A stretch of DNA of 64,000 bases from Anas platyrhynchos (lineage: Eukaryota; Chordata; Aves; Anseriformes; Anatidae): the NCBI RefSeq assembly GCF_047663525.1, contig NC_092592.1, positions 23,642,501 to 23,706,500 of the forward strand, given 5' to 3'. Below, in pieces: positions 57,601 through 64,000 of this stretch (positions are counted from its first letter, which is position 1; each line of letters opens with the position of its first letter). Below the pieces are notes generated by a model, which was not told where the DNA came from, did not search any database, and saw nothing but the letters and a program-made list of their open reading frames with translations. Both the position numbers and the translations under genes were made by a program.

Positions 57601-60413
57601 TGTTAATGTGCATGTTATTAAAGGACATGTCTGCCATGTTAAGTAGTTTATGAAATAATGGAAACTGAATTAGGGACTGCTATGTTGAATCCTGCAGAGT
57701 GGAAAAGGCTATCTTGATTGCAAGGACCATACAGTTCTAAAGTTTTGGTTAAGTGTAAAAGGTAATCTTGGTGGGATTAGAGGCCACTAAGAATTAGGAG
57801 GTGAACTAAATCCAAATTCAAAATCCTTTGTATTTCCATAAGTAATCCTTTTTTTTTCCATCTCTACCTGTCCATGTTTTCTGTATAATGTGTAATAATG
57901 ACTTTTGATGCATGTATTTGTGAGAAGATTAGTTCTACAGAATATGAAAGCTATATGATAATACAGAGTACATTAATTGCCATATTTTATTGATGATCTT
58001 CCTTATATTTAAACATAGTTTTGGGAAGATTAACTGCTAGGCATCTTCACTGAAGAACCTTTTCTGTTCTTTCCTACAGTAATGTACAATCTGAGGTTCT
58101 ATGGCTTAAAAAGATTAGCAGAATGCATAAAAGATGATCAGTTTTAAGTCCCAAAAGACATTCTTATCTTGCTGGTTCAAACATTCGTTCAAACATTCTG
58201 TGTAGATAGTGAAAACTGAAGATCTCTGCACCAATTTGAAAAGTTGCTACAAAATACATGTTATTTCTGTGTTCTAAAATAATCTAGTTGATGATAGTGG
58301 GATTGTTCAAAAACTTTGCAGGCTTATATCTATTCTATGGGGACAGCATATCAATAGAAACCAAATTCAGATTATTCAAAATTTCAACCTGGAGTTACTT
58401 AATTCAAGTAAATGGGTTTCAGTTTTTAACCTTCATTACCACATCTGGTATTTTCTTTCCCTATTTGCATAACTTAGTATTTCTGGAGTTTTCTTGTTTT
58501 CTTCTAGCTCATAATATGCAAGTACTCATCTCTTTAGAGATTTAGTACTAGTTTGAAACTATGTAAGTGTATAAACTTAGGCCTGCTGTCCAACTCCTGC
58601 TGAAGTTTAACTTTTAGTGACGTCTGAACCTGAATTTATTTTAATATCCCTTTTGAACGTATACTTTAAACTCTTGCATCCAAAAAGCTGTTTCATCTGT
58701 AGAAACCGTGGTGGTGAAATAAAATGTTTGAATGTTTCCACTTCATTCTGTTTATTTTTAACTACTTCTTTTTGTATTCATTACCTTTTTGAGGCTCACT
58801 AAACCAGTAAGATACTGATTTATGACTTAAAATTCTCCTAGCAAAGAAGCAGATGGCAACAATAAGCTCTCCAAAGAGCTCTCCGAAGTCTTCAGAACCA
58901 GAAAGTCTCAAAGGAAATGAGATCAAGCCCAAACGAGCTAAGAGAAAGCTGTATTCAACTGACATTTCCTCCCCTCTAGATATCTCTGCTTCTTCAGTAA
59001 GTACTTACAGGTTACTCTAATGTAATATATTTCTATAATCTTTGCTCAAAATAAGCTATAAGGGGAACAGAACAAACTTGAAAGTCTGGTAAATTTGCAT
59101 AAGGGGTTTGATAGTACTGAGCATTTCTTGATTATACCTAGCCATTCTTTTTGGTAATGTTTTCCTACTGTTTTATTTTATTTTCTATTATCACCTCTCT
59201 TCTGCGTTTGATTGTGACTTGATAGGTGATATAAACAATCTTGGAGATCTCTTTCTGTTTGGAGCCATAAGTAGCTTAGTTCTGGTAACGGGGAATGTGA
59301 ATTATTCTGCTACAGTAGTTGAGTCATAATGTATGTGTTTCTTCCAGCAATTAACTGGCATAACATAACTTGTTATACTATACTACTTATGCTATGCTAG
59401 TTAACTATAGCATAAAGAAAGAATAGAAATACAGGCAATTTAGGGATCCATTAACTTGGAACAGCATGATCAAAGCACTAAAGAAAATTCTGCATGTACA
59501 ATTAACTTTGCAGTGGAAGTGAGTGCTTAAGGTAACTTCAAATTCCATTTACGTCTAGCTGATCTTCAGGTTACTTTAAAAAGTTGTATACATCTGTGCT
59601 TTTCCAAAGTACACTTTAGACAGCCTGCTGGGTATGCTTGAGCTGTGTTCTCCTGTCTAAGCCAGTTTATGAAGGGTCTTAAGTGCTAAGGCTCGATGTA
59701 CTGTTCCTGAAATGCGATTTCATGGCTCTCAGTAGCTATGGTGCTGGTAGTACTCCTGCTCTATTGGAACTACGTCTTTTAAATCTGTTTAAGCCTTTCT
59801 TCTATTCATGATGGTGAGCATTTGTCCATGCTGCGTTATCTCATTGAATTTTCTTCATTCAAATTGTATGAATGAAGGAGGCAGAAACCAAAATGTTGTT
59901 TGTTAGAAGATGAAGAAAATGGGACAGAACTACAGAGATAACAGAAACTGAGAAACATGAAATTGAAAGGAAAAATGAAAGACGGAATTCTGGGAAAGTG
60001 AGAAAGCCACAGAAGTTTAAGCTATAAATGTATTTTGAACACCTCATTTCACAAAATGAGTATTAGAGTTAAAAAGTTAAATTTGCCTTCAGATTTTCTT
60101 GGACATTTTTTAAGATAAATGGAATTTTGTATGGTCATAGCATTTTTGTTGCTTCTAATCAAGCAGCTGTAAAATGGTCTCTGTCCTATAAACACCTGGT
60201 TAAAAGAGAAGATGTTTTCAGAATGAAATTTGCCTATTATGGGGAGAAAAACATGTAGTTGATTACATGAGTCTAGAAGTGTATGTCAGCCTTCTATAAA
60301 GAAAAGATGAGTAACTCTTGAAATGTCTTTTTCAGATTTTTATAGAACAAAATGAGAAGGAAAGTGATCATCTAATCATCAAGCGACGTCTCCGATCAAA
60401 ACCAGCTAAATAA
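21462..60413 (+). CDS. KIF20B: Kinesin-like protein KIF20B (MPHOSPH1), whole split coding region
   Basis: Plus-end-directed kinesin-6 motor that acts at the spindle midzone and midbody in cytokinesis; in the family it has an N-terminal motor, a very long coiled-coil stalk and a tail phosphorylated in mitosis. Visible here: an N-terminal segment before the motor, P-loop GVTNAGKT (about residues 155-162), switch I SSSRSH across E8/E9, switch II DLAGSER in E10, the motor ending with LKFSAIAQK (E11), a KRAT..W block in E12, heptad-rich E13-E25, and a basic tail ending in [10 protein letters not shown]. Every exon join keeps frame. E1-E14 plus E16-E31 give about 1740 codons, against roughly 1820 in human KIF20B as I recall it; the shortfall matches one missing stalk exon. 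The locus also carries duplicate E16-E18 between E11 and E12, so the true mRNA structure is uncertain. The gene identity is secure. Confidence 0.97.
22109..22195 (+). CDS. KIF20B: KIF20B coding exon E2 (start of motor domain)
   Basis: The acceptor ttttaag precedes AGG and the donor CAG|GTGTGA follows; the exon has 29 codons with phase 0 at both ends. It encodes the first motor strand, VCLRVRPFT, the usual kinesin xxVRxRP motif, led by an SLESK segment that matches KIF20B. Confidence 0.94.
22295..22411 (+). CDS. KIF20B: KIF20B coding exon E3 (motor)
   Basis: The acceptor is aatag and the donor CAG|GTAAAT; 39 codons, phase 0/0. It encodes [18 protein letters not shown] and ends QKFTFSQ, which leads into the VFGP strand of the next exon, as in KIF20 family motors. 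A run of 14 G (22451-22464) lies 40 bases into the following intron. Confidence 0.94.
22451..22464. repeat. Poly-G run (14 G) in intron 3
   Basis: An uninterrupted G run 40 bases after the E3 donor; its length is likely to vary and be hard to sequence. Confidence 0.95.
22623..22761 (+). CDS. KIF20B: KIF20B coding exon E4 (P-loop, ATP binding)
   Basis: The acceptor is gttcag and the donor CTAG|GTATGA; phase 0 in, 1 out. It encodes [12 protein letters not shown], then [18 protein letters not shown], the nucleotide-binding P-loop (GxxxxGKT, 22725-22748). TNAGKT in place of the common TGSGKT is typical of the KIF20A/KIF20B group. Confidence 0.96.
24246..24430 (+). CDS. KIF20B: KIF20B coding exon E5 (motor, kinesin-6 insertion)
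   Basis: The acceptor is gcttacag and the donor GAG|GTAGAG; phase 1 in, 0 out, 185 bases. It encodes [20 protein letters not shown] and then a charged stretch ([17 protein letters not shown]) belonging to the family's long loop insertion. Confidence 0.93.
25594..25642 (+). CDS. KIF20B: KIF20B coding exon E6 (small exon in motor insertion)
   Basis: A 49-base exon between a T-rich acceptor (tttttctgtag) and AAGG|GTATGT. It encodes the poorly conserved [16 protein letters not shown] in the loop insertion. Its reality rests on the splice sites and on the phase match with E5 (0) and E7 (1), not on strong similarity. Confidence 0.8.
25927..26121 (+). CDS. KIF20B: KIF20B coding exon E7 (motor core)
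   Basis: The acceptor is cttgacag and the donor AAAG|GTGATT; phase 1/1, 195 bases. It encodes [20 protein letters not shown], the conserved FEIYNE helix of kinesins, then [19 protein letters not shown], matching KIF20B. Confidence 0.96.
26389..26409. repeat. Poly-A run (21 A), intron 7
   Basis: Uninterrupted A tract without recognisable retroelement sequence before it. Confidence 0.9.
27569..27680 (+). CDS. KIF20B: KIF20B coding exon E8 (motor, start of switch I)
   Basis: The acceptor is tcctaaag and the donor AGAAG|GTGAGA; phase 1 in, 2 out. It encodes [20 protein letters not shown] and ends in NTSSSR. The exon junction falls inside the switch I SSRSH motif. Confidence 0.95.
28227..28298 (+). 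CDS. KIF20B: KIF20B coding exon E9 (switch I to beta strand)
   Basis: The acceptor is tctttcag and the donor AATGA|GTAAGT; 72 bases, phase 2/2. It completes SHSIFTVKV and continues [16 protein letters not shown], equivalent to the KIF20B strand before switch II. Confidence 0.95.
28779..28925 (+). CDS. KIF20B: KIF20B coding exon E10 (switch II)
   Basis: The acceptor is gcctttag and the donor TCAAA|GTAAGT; phase 2/2. It encodes [15 protein letters not shown] with the invariant DLAGSER switch II at 28792-28812, then [19 protein letters not shown], the relay helix region. Confidence 0.97.
28951..28980. repeat. TA-rich microsatellite in intron 10
   Basis: TATATACATATATATATATA followed by CACATATATA, just after the E10 donor. 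Confidence 0.9.
29370..29777 (+). repeat. Segment X: 3' part of intron 10, first copy
   Basis: 408 bases repeated at 36551-36958 with a few differences (T/C in the ATCTGGTT stretch, a small change at TCTAAAGATC, one T more in the poly-T of the copy). Here it precedes E11 in normal order. Confidence 0.95.
30310..30472 (+). CDS. KIF20B: KIF20B coding exon E11 (end of motor domain)
   Basis: The acceptor is cttcaaag and the donor AAA|GTAAGT; phase 2 in, 0 out. It encodes [20 protein letters not shown], the microtubule-binding loop 12/alpha-5 region, and ends with [12 protein letters not shown]. In the partly duplicated intron sequence at 36551-37181 this exon is absent, so it exists once in the window. 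Confidence 0.96.
30554..30779 (+). repeat. Segment Y: 5' part of intron 11, first copy
   Basis: 226 bases repeated at 36956-37181 with at least one difference (TTTGGAAG against TTTAGAAG). At 30779 the intron is cut off and block B follows. Confidence 0.95.
31287..31479 (+). CDS. KIF20B: Duplicate E16 in block B
   Basis: Identical to E16 at 40337. It encodes [16 protein letters not shown] and EEEPPTKKG, a linker in the stalk that human KIF20B also ends with PPAKKG. Two phase-1 donors exist: AAAG|GTACAA after 31452 and CAAG|GTGTCT after 31479; the longer is given because human carries a comparable extra segment. It lies out of order here, straight after E11. Both E11 and this exon meet at phase 0, so splicing would keep frame. 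Confidence 0.8.
34755..35961 (+). CDS. KIF20B: Duplicate E17 in block B (large coiled-coil exon)
   Basis: A 1207-base exon, acceptor catttttag and donor GAACT|GTAAGT, phase 1 in and 2 out, with an open frame throughout. It encodes heptad-rich stalk sequence including [14 protein letters not shown] and [20 protein letters not shown], the latter matching the HSSIEAIWEECK block of KIF20B. It differs from the block C copy by one seen coding change (35907 T, Leu, against A, His). It is either a genuine duplicate exon or a haplotype duplicate. Confidence 0.85.
36399..36537 (+). CDS. KIF20B: Duplicate E18 in block B
   Basis: The acceptor is aacaccag and the donor AAAGAG|GTTTGT; phase 2 in, 0 out. 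It encodes [20 protein letters not shown], a conserved stalk segment. Against the copy at 45449 it has three missense differences: Pro for Leu (36413), Lys for Glu (36490) and Lys for Glu (36508). The donor survives, because the duplication breakpoint is 13 bases downstream, and its phase 0 end matches both E19 and E12. Confidence 0.82.
36551..36958 (+). repeat. Segment X': copy of intron 10 DNA after block B
   Basis: Matches 29370-29777. Its left edge abuts block B 14 bases past the end of E18. Its right edge joins segment Y' at a shared GAA, skipping 779 bases that include E11. Confidence 0.95.
36956..37181 (+). repeat. Segment Y': copy of intron 11 DNA leading to E12
   Basis: Matches 30554-30779, then continues into unique intron and E12. 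This looks like the natural continuation of intron 11. Confidence 0.95.
37494..37748 (+). CDS. KIF20B: KIF20B coding exon E12 (neck after motor)
   Basis: The acceptor ctgagtag precedes GTTTTAGTTATGGAC, encoding VLVMDTS, which mirrors VCVPDT after the motor of human KIF20B. The donor is ACA|GTACGT; 85 codons, phase 0/0. It also encodes [18 protein letters not shown], like the KRATISWENSLED block, then an acidic stretch ([14 protein letters not shown]). It should follow E11 directly, but 5.8 kb of block B lies between them. Confidence 0.93.
38468..38607 (+). CDS. KIF20B: KIF20B coding exon E13 (stalk)
   Basis: The acceptor is attctag and the donor TTCAT|GTAAGT; phase 0 in, 2 out. It encodes [18 protein letters not shown] and [16 protein letters not shown], matching the LLDLIEDLKKKL...KIREEVTQEFTQY region of KIF20B. 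Confidence 0.93.
39132..39282 (+). CDS. KIF20B: KIF20B coding exon E14 (stalk)
   Basis: The acceptor is tactacag; the donor CTG|GTATTT is weak; phase 2 in, 0 out. It encodes [19 protein letters not shown], close to the REILEENAERRLAIFKDL segment of KIF20B. The next exon of the family (an ELKFNQIKAEL-type coiled coil) is not found before E16. Confidence 0.9.
40337..40529 (+). CDS. KIF20B: KIF20B coding exon E16 (block C)
   Basis: Starts after tttaatccag at phase 0 and ends at one of two phase-1 donors (after 40502 or 40529). It encodes a charged linker ending EEEPPTKKG, then TISTVTGQ if the longer form is used. It joins E14 or a missing E15 in frame. If the intron is retained, the frame stays open to TAA at 40637-40639, adding a strongly basic tail. 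Confidence 0.85.
43805..45011 (+). CDS. KIF20B: KIF20B coding exon E17 (block C, large coiled coil)
   Basis: 1207 bases, acceptor catttttag and donor GAACT|GTAAGT, phase 1 in and 2 out, fully open. About 402 residues rich in E, K and L with heptad spacing. It contains [20 protein letters not shown] and [18 protein letters not shown], both recognisable stalk blocks of KIF20B. This copy continues into E18-E31 in natural order, so it is taken as the reference copy. Confidence 0.95.
45449..45587 (+). CDS. KIF20B: KIF20B coding exon E18 (block C)
   Basis: The acceptor is aacaccag and the donor GAG|GTTTGT; phase 2 in, 0 out. It encodes [18 protein letters not shown] and QIQQVQKE, almost the same as the human stalk. 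The next base after the intron leads to E19 (VSTMRSEEK), the natural neighbour. Confidence 0.95.
46581..46703 (+). CDS. KIF20B: KIF20B coding exon E19 (stalk)
   Basis: The acceptor is ccattgtag and the donor AGG|GTATTT; 41 codons, phase 0/0. It encodes [20 protein letters not shown] and [17 protein letters not shown], colinear with the KIF20B coiled coil. Confidence 0.94.
47139..47199 (+). CDS. KIF20B: KIF20B coding exon E20 (stalk)
   Basis: A 61-base exon between atatgtag and AAAG|GTCAGA, phase 0 in and 1 out, encoding [20 protein letters not shown]. It corresponds to EQLNNQKVEEAIQQYERA in KIF20B. Confidence 0.92.
47819..47944 (+). CDS. KIF20B: KIF20B coding exon E21 (stalk)
   Basis: The acceptor is accttcag and the donor TCAG|GTAATC; phase 1/1. 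It encodes [19 protein letters not shown] and [10 protein letters not shown], one of the most conserved stalk segments of the family. Confidence 0.96.
48207..48343 (+). CDS. KIF20B: KIF20B coding exon E22 (stalk)
   Basis: The acceptor is caactag and the donor AAG|GTAGAA; phase 1 in, 0 out. It encodes [17 protein letters not shown] and [12 protein letters not shown], a less conserved hinge-like stretch between coils. Confidence 0.92.
49418..49573 (+). CDS. KIF20B: KIF20B coding exon E23 (stalk)
   Basis: The acceptor is aaaatag and the donor ATT|GTAAGT; 52 codons, phase 0/0. It encodes [19 protein letters not shown] and [16 protein letters not shown], very close to KIF20B. Confidence 0.96.
49763..49788. 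repeat. Poly-A run (26 A), intron 23
   Basis: A tract followed by GGAAAAAAAAG. No clear retroelement body or target duplication was seen. Confidence 0.9.
50537..50604 (+). repeat. 34-bp tandem duplication over the E24 acceptor
   Basis: Two exact 34-base copies, each with a TTAATC branch-like motif, a pyrimidine tract, ATTTAG and the first 14 bases of E24. Confidence 0.97.
50591..50767 (+). CDS. KIF20B: KIF20B coding exon E24 (stalk) with doubled 3' splice site
   Basis: 59 codons, phase 0/0, donor AAG|GTCAGC. It encodes [20 protein letters not shown] and [20 protein letters not shown]. The acceptor and first 14 exon bases are tandemly duplicated (34-base unit, 50537-50570 and 50571-50604). 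Only the second acceptor (AG at 50589-50590) gives an open exon; the first reads ERLAA and then a stop. Confidence 0.94.
51687..51848 (+). CDS. KIF20B: KIF20B coding exon E25 (end of stalk)
   Basis: The acceptor is tttgttag and the donor GAG|GTATGA; 54 codons, phase 0/0. It encodes [20 protein letters not shown], the last clear coiled-coil stretch, followed by a looser acidic sequence. Confidence 0.92.
52818..52928 (+). CDS. KIF20B: KIF20B coding exon E26 (tail)
   Basis: The acceptor is atttacag and the donor GAG|GTTGGT; 37 codons, phase 0/0. The sequence is Ser- and charge-rich ([14 protein letters not shown]) without strong conservation. The call rests on splice sites, phase and position. 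Confidence 0.85.
53559..53596 (+). repeat. 19-bp tandem duplication in intron 26
   Basis: TAAAGCTCTTGTATCTGCC and then the same unit with one change (TACC for TATC). Intronic, with no evident function. Confidence 0.9.
53962..54165 (+). CDS. KIF20B: KIF20B coding exon E27 (conserved tail, phosphosite region)
   Basis: The acceptor is tattgcag and the donor GAG|GTATGA; 68 codons. It encodes [20 protein letters not shown], then [17 protein letters not shown] and a basic [13 protein letters not shown]. The FTPLQPNKM block is nearly invariant in KIF20B and holds a proline-directed Thr of the kind CDKs phosphorylate in mitosis. Confidence 0.96.
54601..54621. repeat. Poly-T run (21 T), intron 27
   Basis: Could be the tail of a minus-strand retrocopy, but no source gene was recognised in the flanking sequence. 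Confidence 0.9.
56487..56564 (+). CDS. KIF20B: KIF20B coding exon E28 (tail)
   Basis: The acceptor is tttcctag and the donor ACG|GTTTGT; 26 codons, phase 0/0. It encodes a Lys/Ser-rich stretch ([20 protein letters not shown]). Confidence 0.87.
57381..57528 (+). CDS. KIF20B: KIF20B coding exon E29 (tail)
   Basis: The acceptor is ctgctcag and the donor AAAG|GTTTGT; phase 0 in, 1 out. It encodes [12 protein letters not shown] and [20 protein letters not shown], matching the KTYSLR...KEGTLQKFGDFLQHSPS tail segment. Confidence 0.95.
58842..58996 (+). CDS. KIF20B: KIF20B coding exon E30 (tail, basic cluster)
   Basis: The acceptor is ctcctag and the donor TCA|GTAAGT; phase 1 in, 0 out. It encodes [13 protein letters not shown], with repeated Ser-Pro sites, then [19 protein letters not shown], a likely nuclear localisation cluster and conserved block of the family. 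Confidence 0.96.
60336..60413 (+). CDS. KIF20B: KIF20B coding exon E31 (C terminus and stop)
   Basis: The acceptor is tttttcag; 25 codons then TAA at 60411-60413. It ends [17 protein letters not shown], equivalent to the human C terminus (IIKRRLRTKTAK). Confidence 0.96.
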   Translation: MFIEQNEKESDHLIIKRRLRSKPAK

Positions 60414-63400
60414 TCTTGCAGAAGCATGATTGTACTTCCTAGTCAAGGCATGCTTTATTGTATTATTTTAGCTGATTGTATGTAGGAGGTGATAGATACT
60501 TTGTCATGCTACTAAGCTGGTATATAGATATGTAGAATATTCCTGATGGTTTCACACTTTGACTTAATTAAAATTGAAATAAGCTCAAGAAAGCTTGTAT
60601 CTTTTTTTTTTTATAGGAACTGTTCCTTAGTTATCCGTTGTTCAGTGATAACTATGCCTGTGAAGAACGGCTTAAATTCTTGTTTTCAGGTGGCTCGTAT
60701 ACTTACCCTAAATTTGGGGTGGCAAGGTTAGGAGGAAGAGTACACATCATGACTTGTGCATCCTTAAATTCTTTATAATCCCTGAAGGAGTATTAATATC
60801 CATAAATGTAATCTGGTATTTCAAGTGACACAGTTTGGTGTAGACGTCTGAAAGCTTATTCTAACCATCCAGTCCTCAACTAGAACAGGTGCTTTTTGTA
60901 CTAAGAGTTTAGTTCATAATCAAATCACTGTTCTTCTCCAGCTCTTCCGTTTTCTGCTGTCTGGTCCAGGTATCTGGACTAAATTCTTTCAGGACTATAG
61001 ACGAGTATAGCAGTGAAGACTTACCTGAGGTAGATGCTACTGATTTTTAGACAAGTGTCATAGCTGGAACCATAGTAAATATGCAAGGTGAAGTCATGTA
61101 ACGCTCTTACACAACGGGGCTGTACTTGCCACATTTATTCTTTGTCTTCCTCAATATTTCATCTGCGTTGTTCCATGTTTAGCAGATGTTTTCAGTCAGC
61201 TGTTCATCTTGACCCCTAACTTGTTTTTCCTGAATAATTTCAGTTAATTTTAGAACCCATCAGCATGTCCTTGTTTAGCTGGATTGTTCCTTCCATTGTG
61301 TGTAACCTTGTGCTTGCCTCTAGCAAGATTCATATTCCATCATGTTGCTTTGAATGACAGTTTGATTGCTTATCATTAAATCAGCAGAAGCTTATAGCTC
61401 TTGTTTTACAAAAAAAAAAAAAAAAGGCAAGGTAAAATGCAGGATTGAAAGGATTCTACATCACTTGATTTTTGGATGTATGATTTCTTTATTGACTGAG
61501 ATGTATGGGGAAGTAGTAGAAATACCTTCAGCCACTTGACATCTCTGAAATTGCTGATTGGTAATGTTTGTTCTTCTCCCTACCAAATTTGAAGTTTCAT
61601 AGTTTCAAATCCTTAATGCTTTTAGCTTTTGTGGGTTAAAAAAAAAAAAGCAAGTGAGAACTTTATTTCAATTAATTGCTGTGTTAATTGCAATTTAGTC
61701 ATTTGTGCATCTAACTAGAATACAGATTCTATTAACTAAGTCAAGCTACTATGACCTACAGGAATTCTACTGTATTTCACCATCTGCATTGTCAACTTTT
61801 CTAAATTCTCATACTTAGTATTAGAAGCTCAACAGTGTTGCTGAGCTATCTGGAAACCATATTTTTTCCAGAAAGTAAGCTGTTCTTTCAGAAAGCCATT
61901 TGAATAGATGTTTTTAATACAATTGCCGAGTACTGTACATTAGAGTACCTGTACTTACACAATTTTGGTATTTGTCTATTTCACTTATTCCAGGGTATTT
62001 GGTTGCTAGGATAGCCTCTGTAATTGTAGAAACTGCACTGAATTAAATTCATAATTTAATTCAGGTGTGGTTATCATACTTCATAATTAAAAATTTCTAA
62101 TATTTGCAGAGTTAACACATTTCCTTTGCTTTGGTCAAGGGATTGTGATTTTTGTGCTTACTTCCTACAACTCTTGAAGGTTGAGCCTATATGTTAGCCT
62201 AGAAAATGAATCATGCTCTGTGTACTCCATTGTCCATGTCAGGAATAAAAGTTCCCTCCTGAGTAGGAAGAATGTGACTGTCAAAATGTGATGTTAAAAA
62301 CAAAACACTAGGAAAGCACTTGTTTGGTGATATAATATGTTCACTTTAAATTCTTTGGAAGTAACAGAAAATGCCTTTTCTTGGCCAGGCTTACAGTTAG
62401 CTTGATGTTGTCCTCCTTTCAGCTCCTTTTCTGGGGGACCAAGCACAAAGGTGTTTTAGAACATCACCTTCCTTTGTCTTCTGACTTTTGCTGATAAATG
62501 CTGTAGGTAGGTAAAAGCTGAGCATGAATATACCTCCTCATTTATTCTAAACTTTCTTATCAACTTCATTGTTTGGCTTGGCGTAAAGAGAAGACACCTG
62601 ATATTTAAGTCTCGTGAACTTTCCATCTGCAGGAAGGCATAACCCAGTGGTGTTCTCTGATGTATGTACCGCTTGTGCATCACTGGCTGAAGAGGAGAAT
62701 AAGACCTAACTACAAAACTGGGTCAAGCAGTTTAGGATATCAATACTGATATCCTAAGAGAACTAAAATCTCACAAAGGAAAGTCTCTTGGGGTAGCAAC
62801 AGTAACTTCCCTTATTCTTTCCAAATTTGAGGAGACCTAGTTGCTGGAACTATCTGAAATAAGACCATGTAGCTTGGTATTGATTGTTTTCATATATTGA
62901 GAAATTCTGATACTTAAAATGAAGTTTCCTTTTCCCAGGAAAGAATGAACTTAGATGACTATAACTTCAGTAACAAACTTAGCCTCACTTTTTGTTGTTT
63001 CCCATACGAAGAAGGAAACTTATGTAGCATGAAACATTTCAATTTCTGATCTAACACCAGAGTTCTGCTAAGTGCTTTGTACAGGCATGCTATTGTCTCT
63101 CAATCTGGTTTTAAAATTGAAGGTAGTGAAATGCCATTCTTATTTGGATAGCAGCAAGCTGGAGCTGCTTTAAATCACCTGTCAGCATACAGCTCCTTTG
63201 AAAAATCACTTTCAAAGGTTGCAAAGGAGCTGTTACAGTATTCAGTCATTAAGTGCGTGTTACAAAATGTGTTCACACAGCAAGTGATGCTACACTGTGA
63301 AGTAATAGGTGATACTGGCTGGGAAAAAAAGAAAAAAAAAAAACAACAAAAAAAACAACACACAAACCAACAGCAACAAAAATCCTTTTCATAAAGACTA

Positions 63401-64000
63401 AACTTCCAACAATTGATCAAGCAGTTTGTTTTAATAAGTGTTCCTAAACATGTCTGTCACTGAATAGTTTCTTTAAAGCATGTCATGCTATAAGGAATTC
63501 CCAGAAAAATAATGTGTTACAGTTGTATCAGGCTGTATAATTTTTCCAATGGATAAGTTACATCTTGAAAAGACTATTCCTTGTTTACCTCTGGCTAATT
63601 TGGGGGTGAACTGTTTTTTTTTTTTTTCTTCCTCTTCATGGCACCCTGATTATGGTCATAGCAAAGGCTTCTGGAATGCTAATACTACTGGAAGGCACTA
63701 CTTCATACATTTCAGGCTTTCCTTTGGCAAAAGAAAACAGGGAGGAGCAGTGGCAATGTGATCAGACAGCTCACTAAAATGAGGGTAACTTTCTAGTATT
63801 TAGAGCATGGATTTATTTTCTGCTCGTTTCTGTGAGAAGCAGAGTATTTCGGGGGTGTTTCTTCAGTAACAGGATAGTTTTCTATAATATGCAAGTACTT
63901 GAATGTTCTTGCAACTTGACTAGTGCTGTGAAAGAACCAAAATCAAGAAAAAACGGGCCTGCTTGGGTGGGTGTGCACATCTGCAGGCCTGCTGAACTCG
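60414..64000 (+). other. KIF20B 3' UTR and downstream flank
   Basis: No second gene is supportable. Possible poly-A signals are ATTAAA at 60567-60572 and AATAAA at 62244-62249, the latter followed by GT-rich sequence. The flank is AT-rich with several poly-A/T runs (about 61411, 61641, 63330 and 63615). Confidence 0.6.
62244..62249 (+). terminator. Candidate KIF20B polyadenylation signal
   Basis: Canonical AATAAA about 1.8 kb after the stop, with a GT-rich stretch within 30-50 bases downstream. The earlier ATTAAA at 60567 is an alternative giving a short 3' UTR. Confidence 0.4.

Noticed and set aside
1-64000. CRISPR arrays, tRNA or rRNA genes, bacterial-type operons
   Set aside because: None seen; the tandem repeats present are simple repeats or segmental copies.

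Overview
The window is vertebrate nuclear DNA, almost certainly from a bird. It holds split genes with GT-AG introns, a GC-rich promoter island in an AT-rich background, a decayed gammaretrovirus-like provirus, and two solo LTRs (TGTTGTGG...CCAGGACA ends) of a type I associate with Neoaves, perhaps passerines. The species cannot be fixed from sequence alone. No bacterial genes, CRISPR arrays, tRNAs or rRNAs were seen.

The one clear cellular gene is KIF20B (MPHOSPH1/MPP1), a kinesin-6 motor of late mitosis and cytokinesis, on the + strand. Its CpG-island promoter is near 19.6-20.2 kb, its ATG is at 21462 and its stop codon at 60411-60413. I placed 30 coding exons by splice sites, reading phase and resemblance to the known protein. 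In this answer they are numbered E1-E14 and E16-E31, because an expected coiled-coil exon (E15) is not found. E1-E11 form the motor domain, E12-E25 the neck and long coiled-coil stalk, and E26-E31 the basic, phosphosite-rich tail. Without the duplicated exons the spliced frame is about 1740 codons.

The middle of the gene is rearranged. A 5.77-kb block carrying E16-E18 (block C, 39833-45601) has a second copy (block B, 30783-36551) with about ten substitutions and no indels. Block B sits between E11 and E12 and is followed by a second copy of introns 10 and 11 from which E11 has been cut out at a 3-bp microhomology. A third copy (block A, 1-2484) lies at the left edge of the window, about 19 kb upstream of the KIF20B start codon, and stops inside E17, where retroviral protease sequence begins. 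The pattern fits a head-to-tail duplication followed by complementary deletions, or two haplotypes wrongly joined in assembly. All exon phases across the extra block are compatible, so a kinesin with a duplicated stalk segment of about 513 codons is formally encoded.

Layout: 1-2484 block A; 2485-7973 a 5'-truncated provirus (protease to 3' LTR) with a solo LTR nested in its protease (2636-3218); 7974-19600 intergenic DNA with simple repeats and no supportable gene; 19600-20250 CpG-island promoter; 20728-21238 a second solo LTR in intron 1; 21462-30472 E1-E11; 30783-36551 block B; 36551-37181 duplicated intron segments; 37494-39282 E12-E14; 39833-45601 block C; 46581-60413 E19-E31; 60414-64000 3' UTR and flank.
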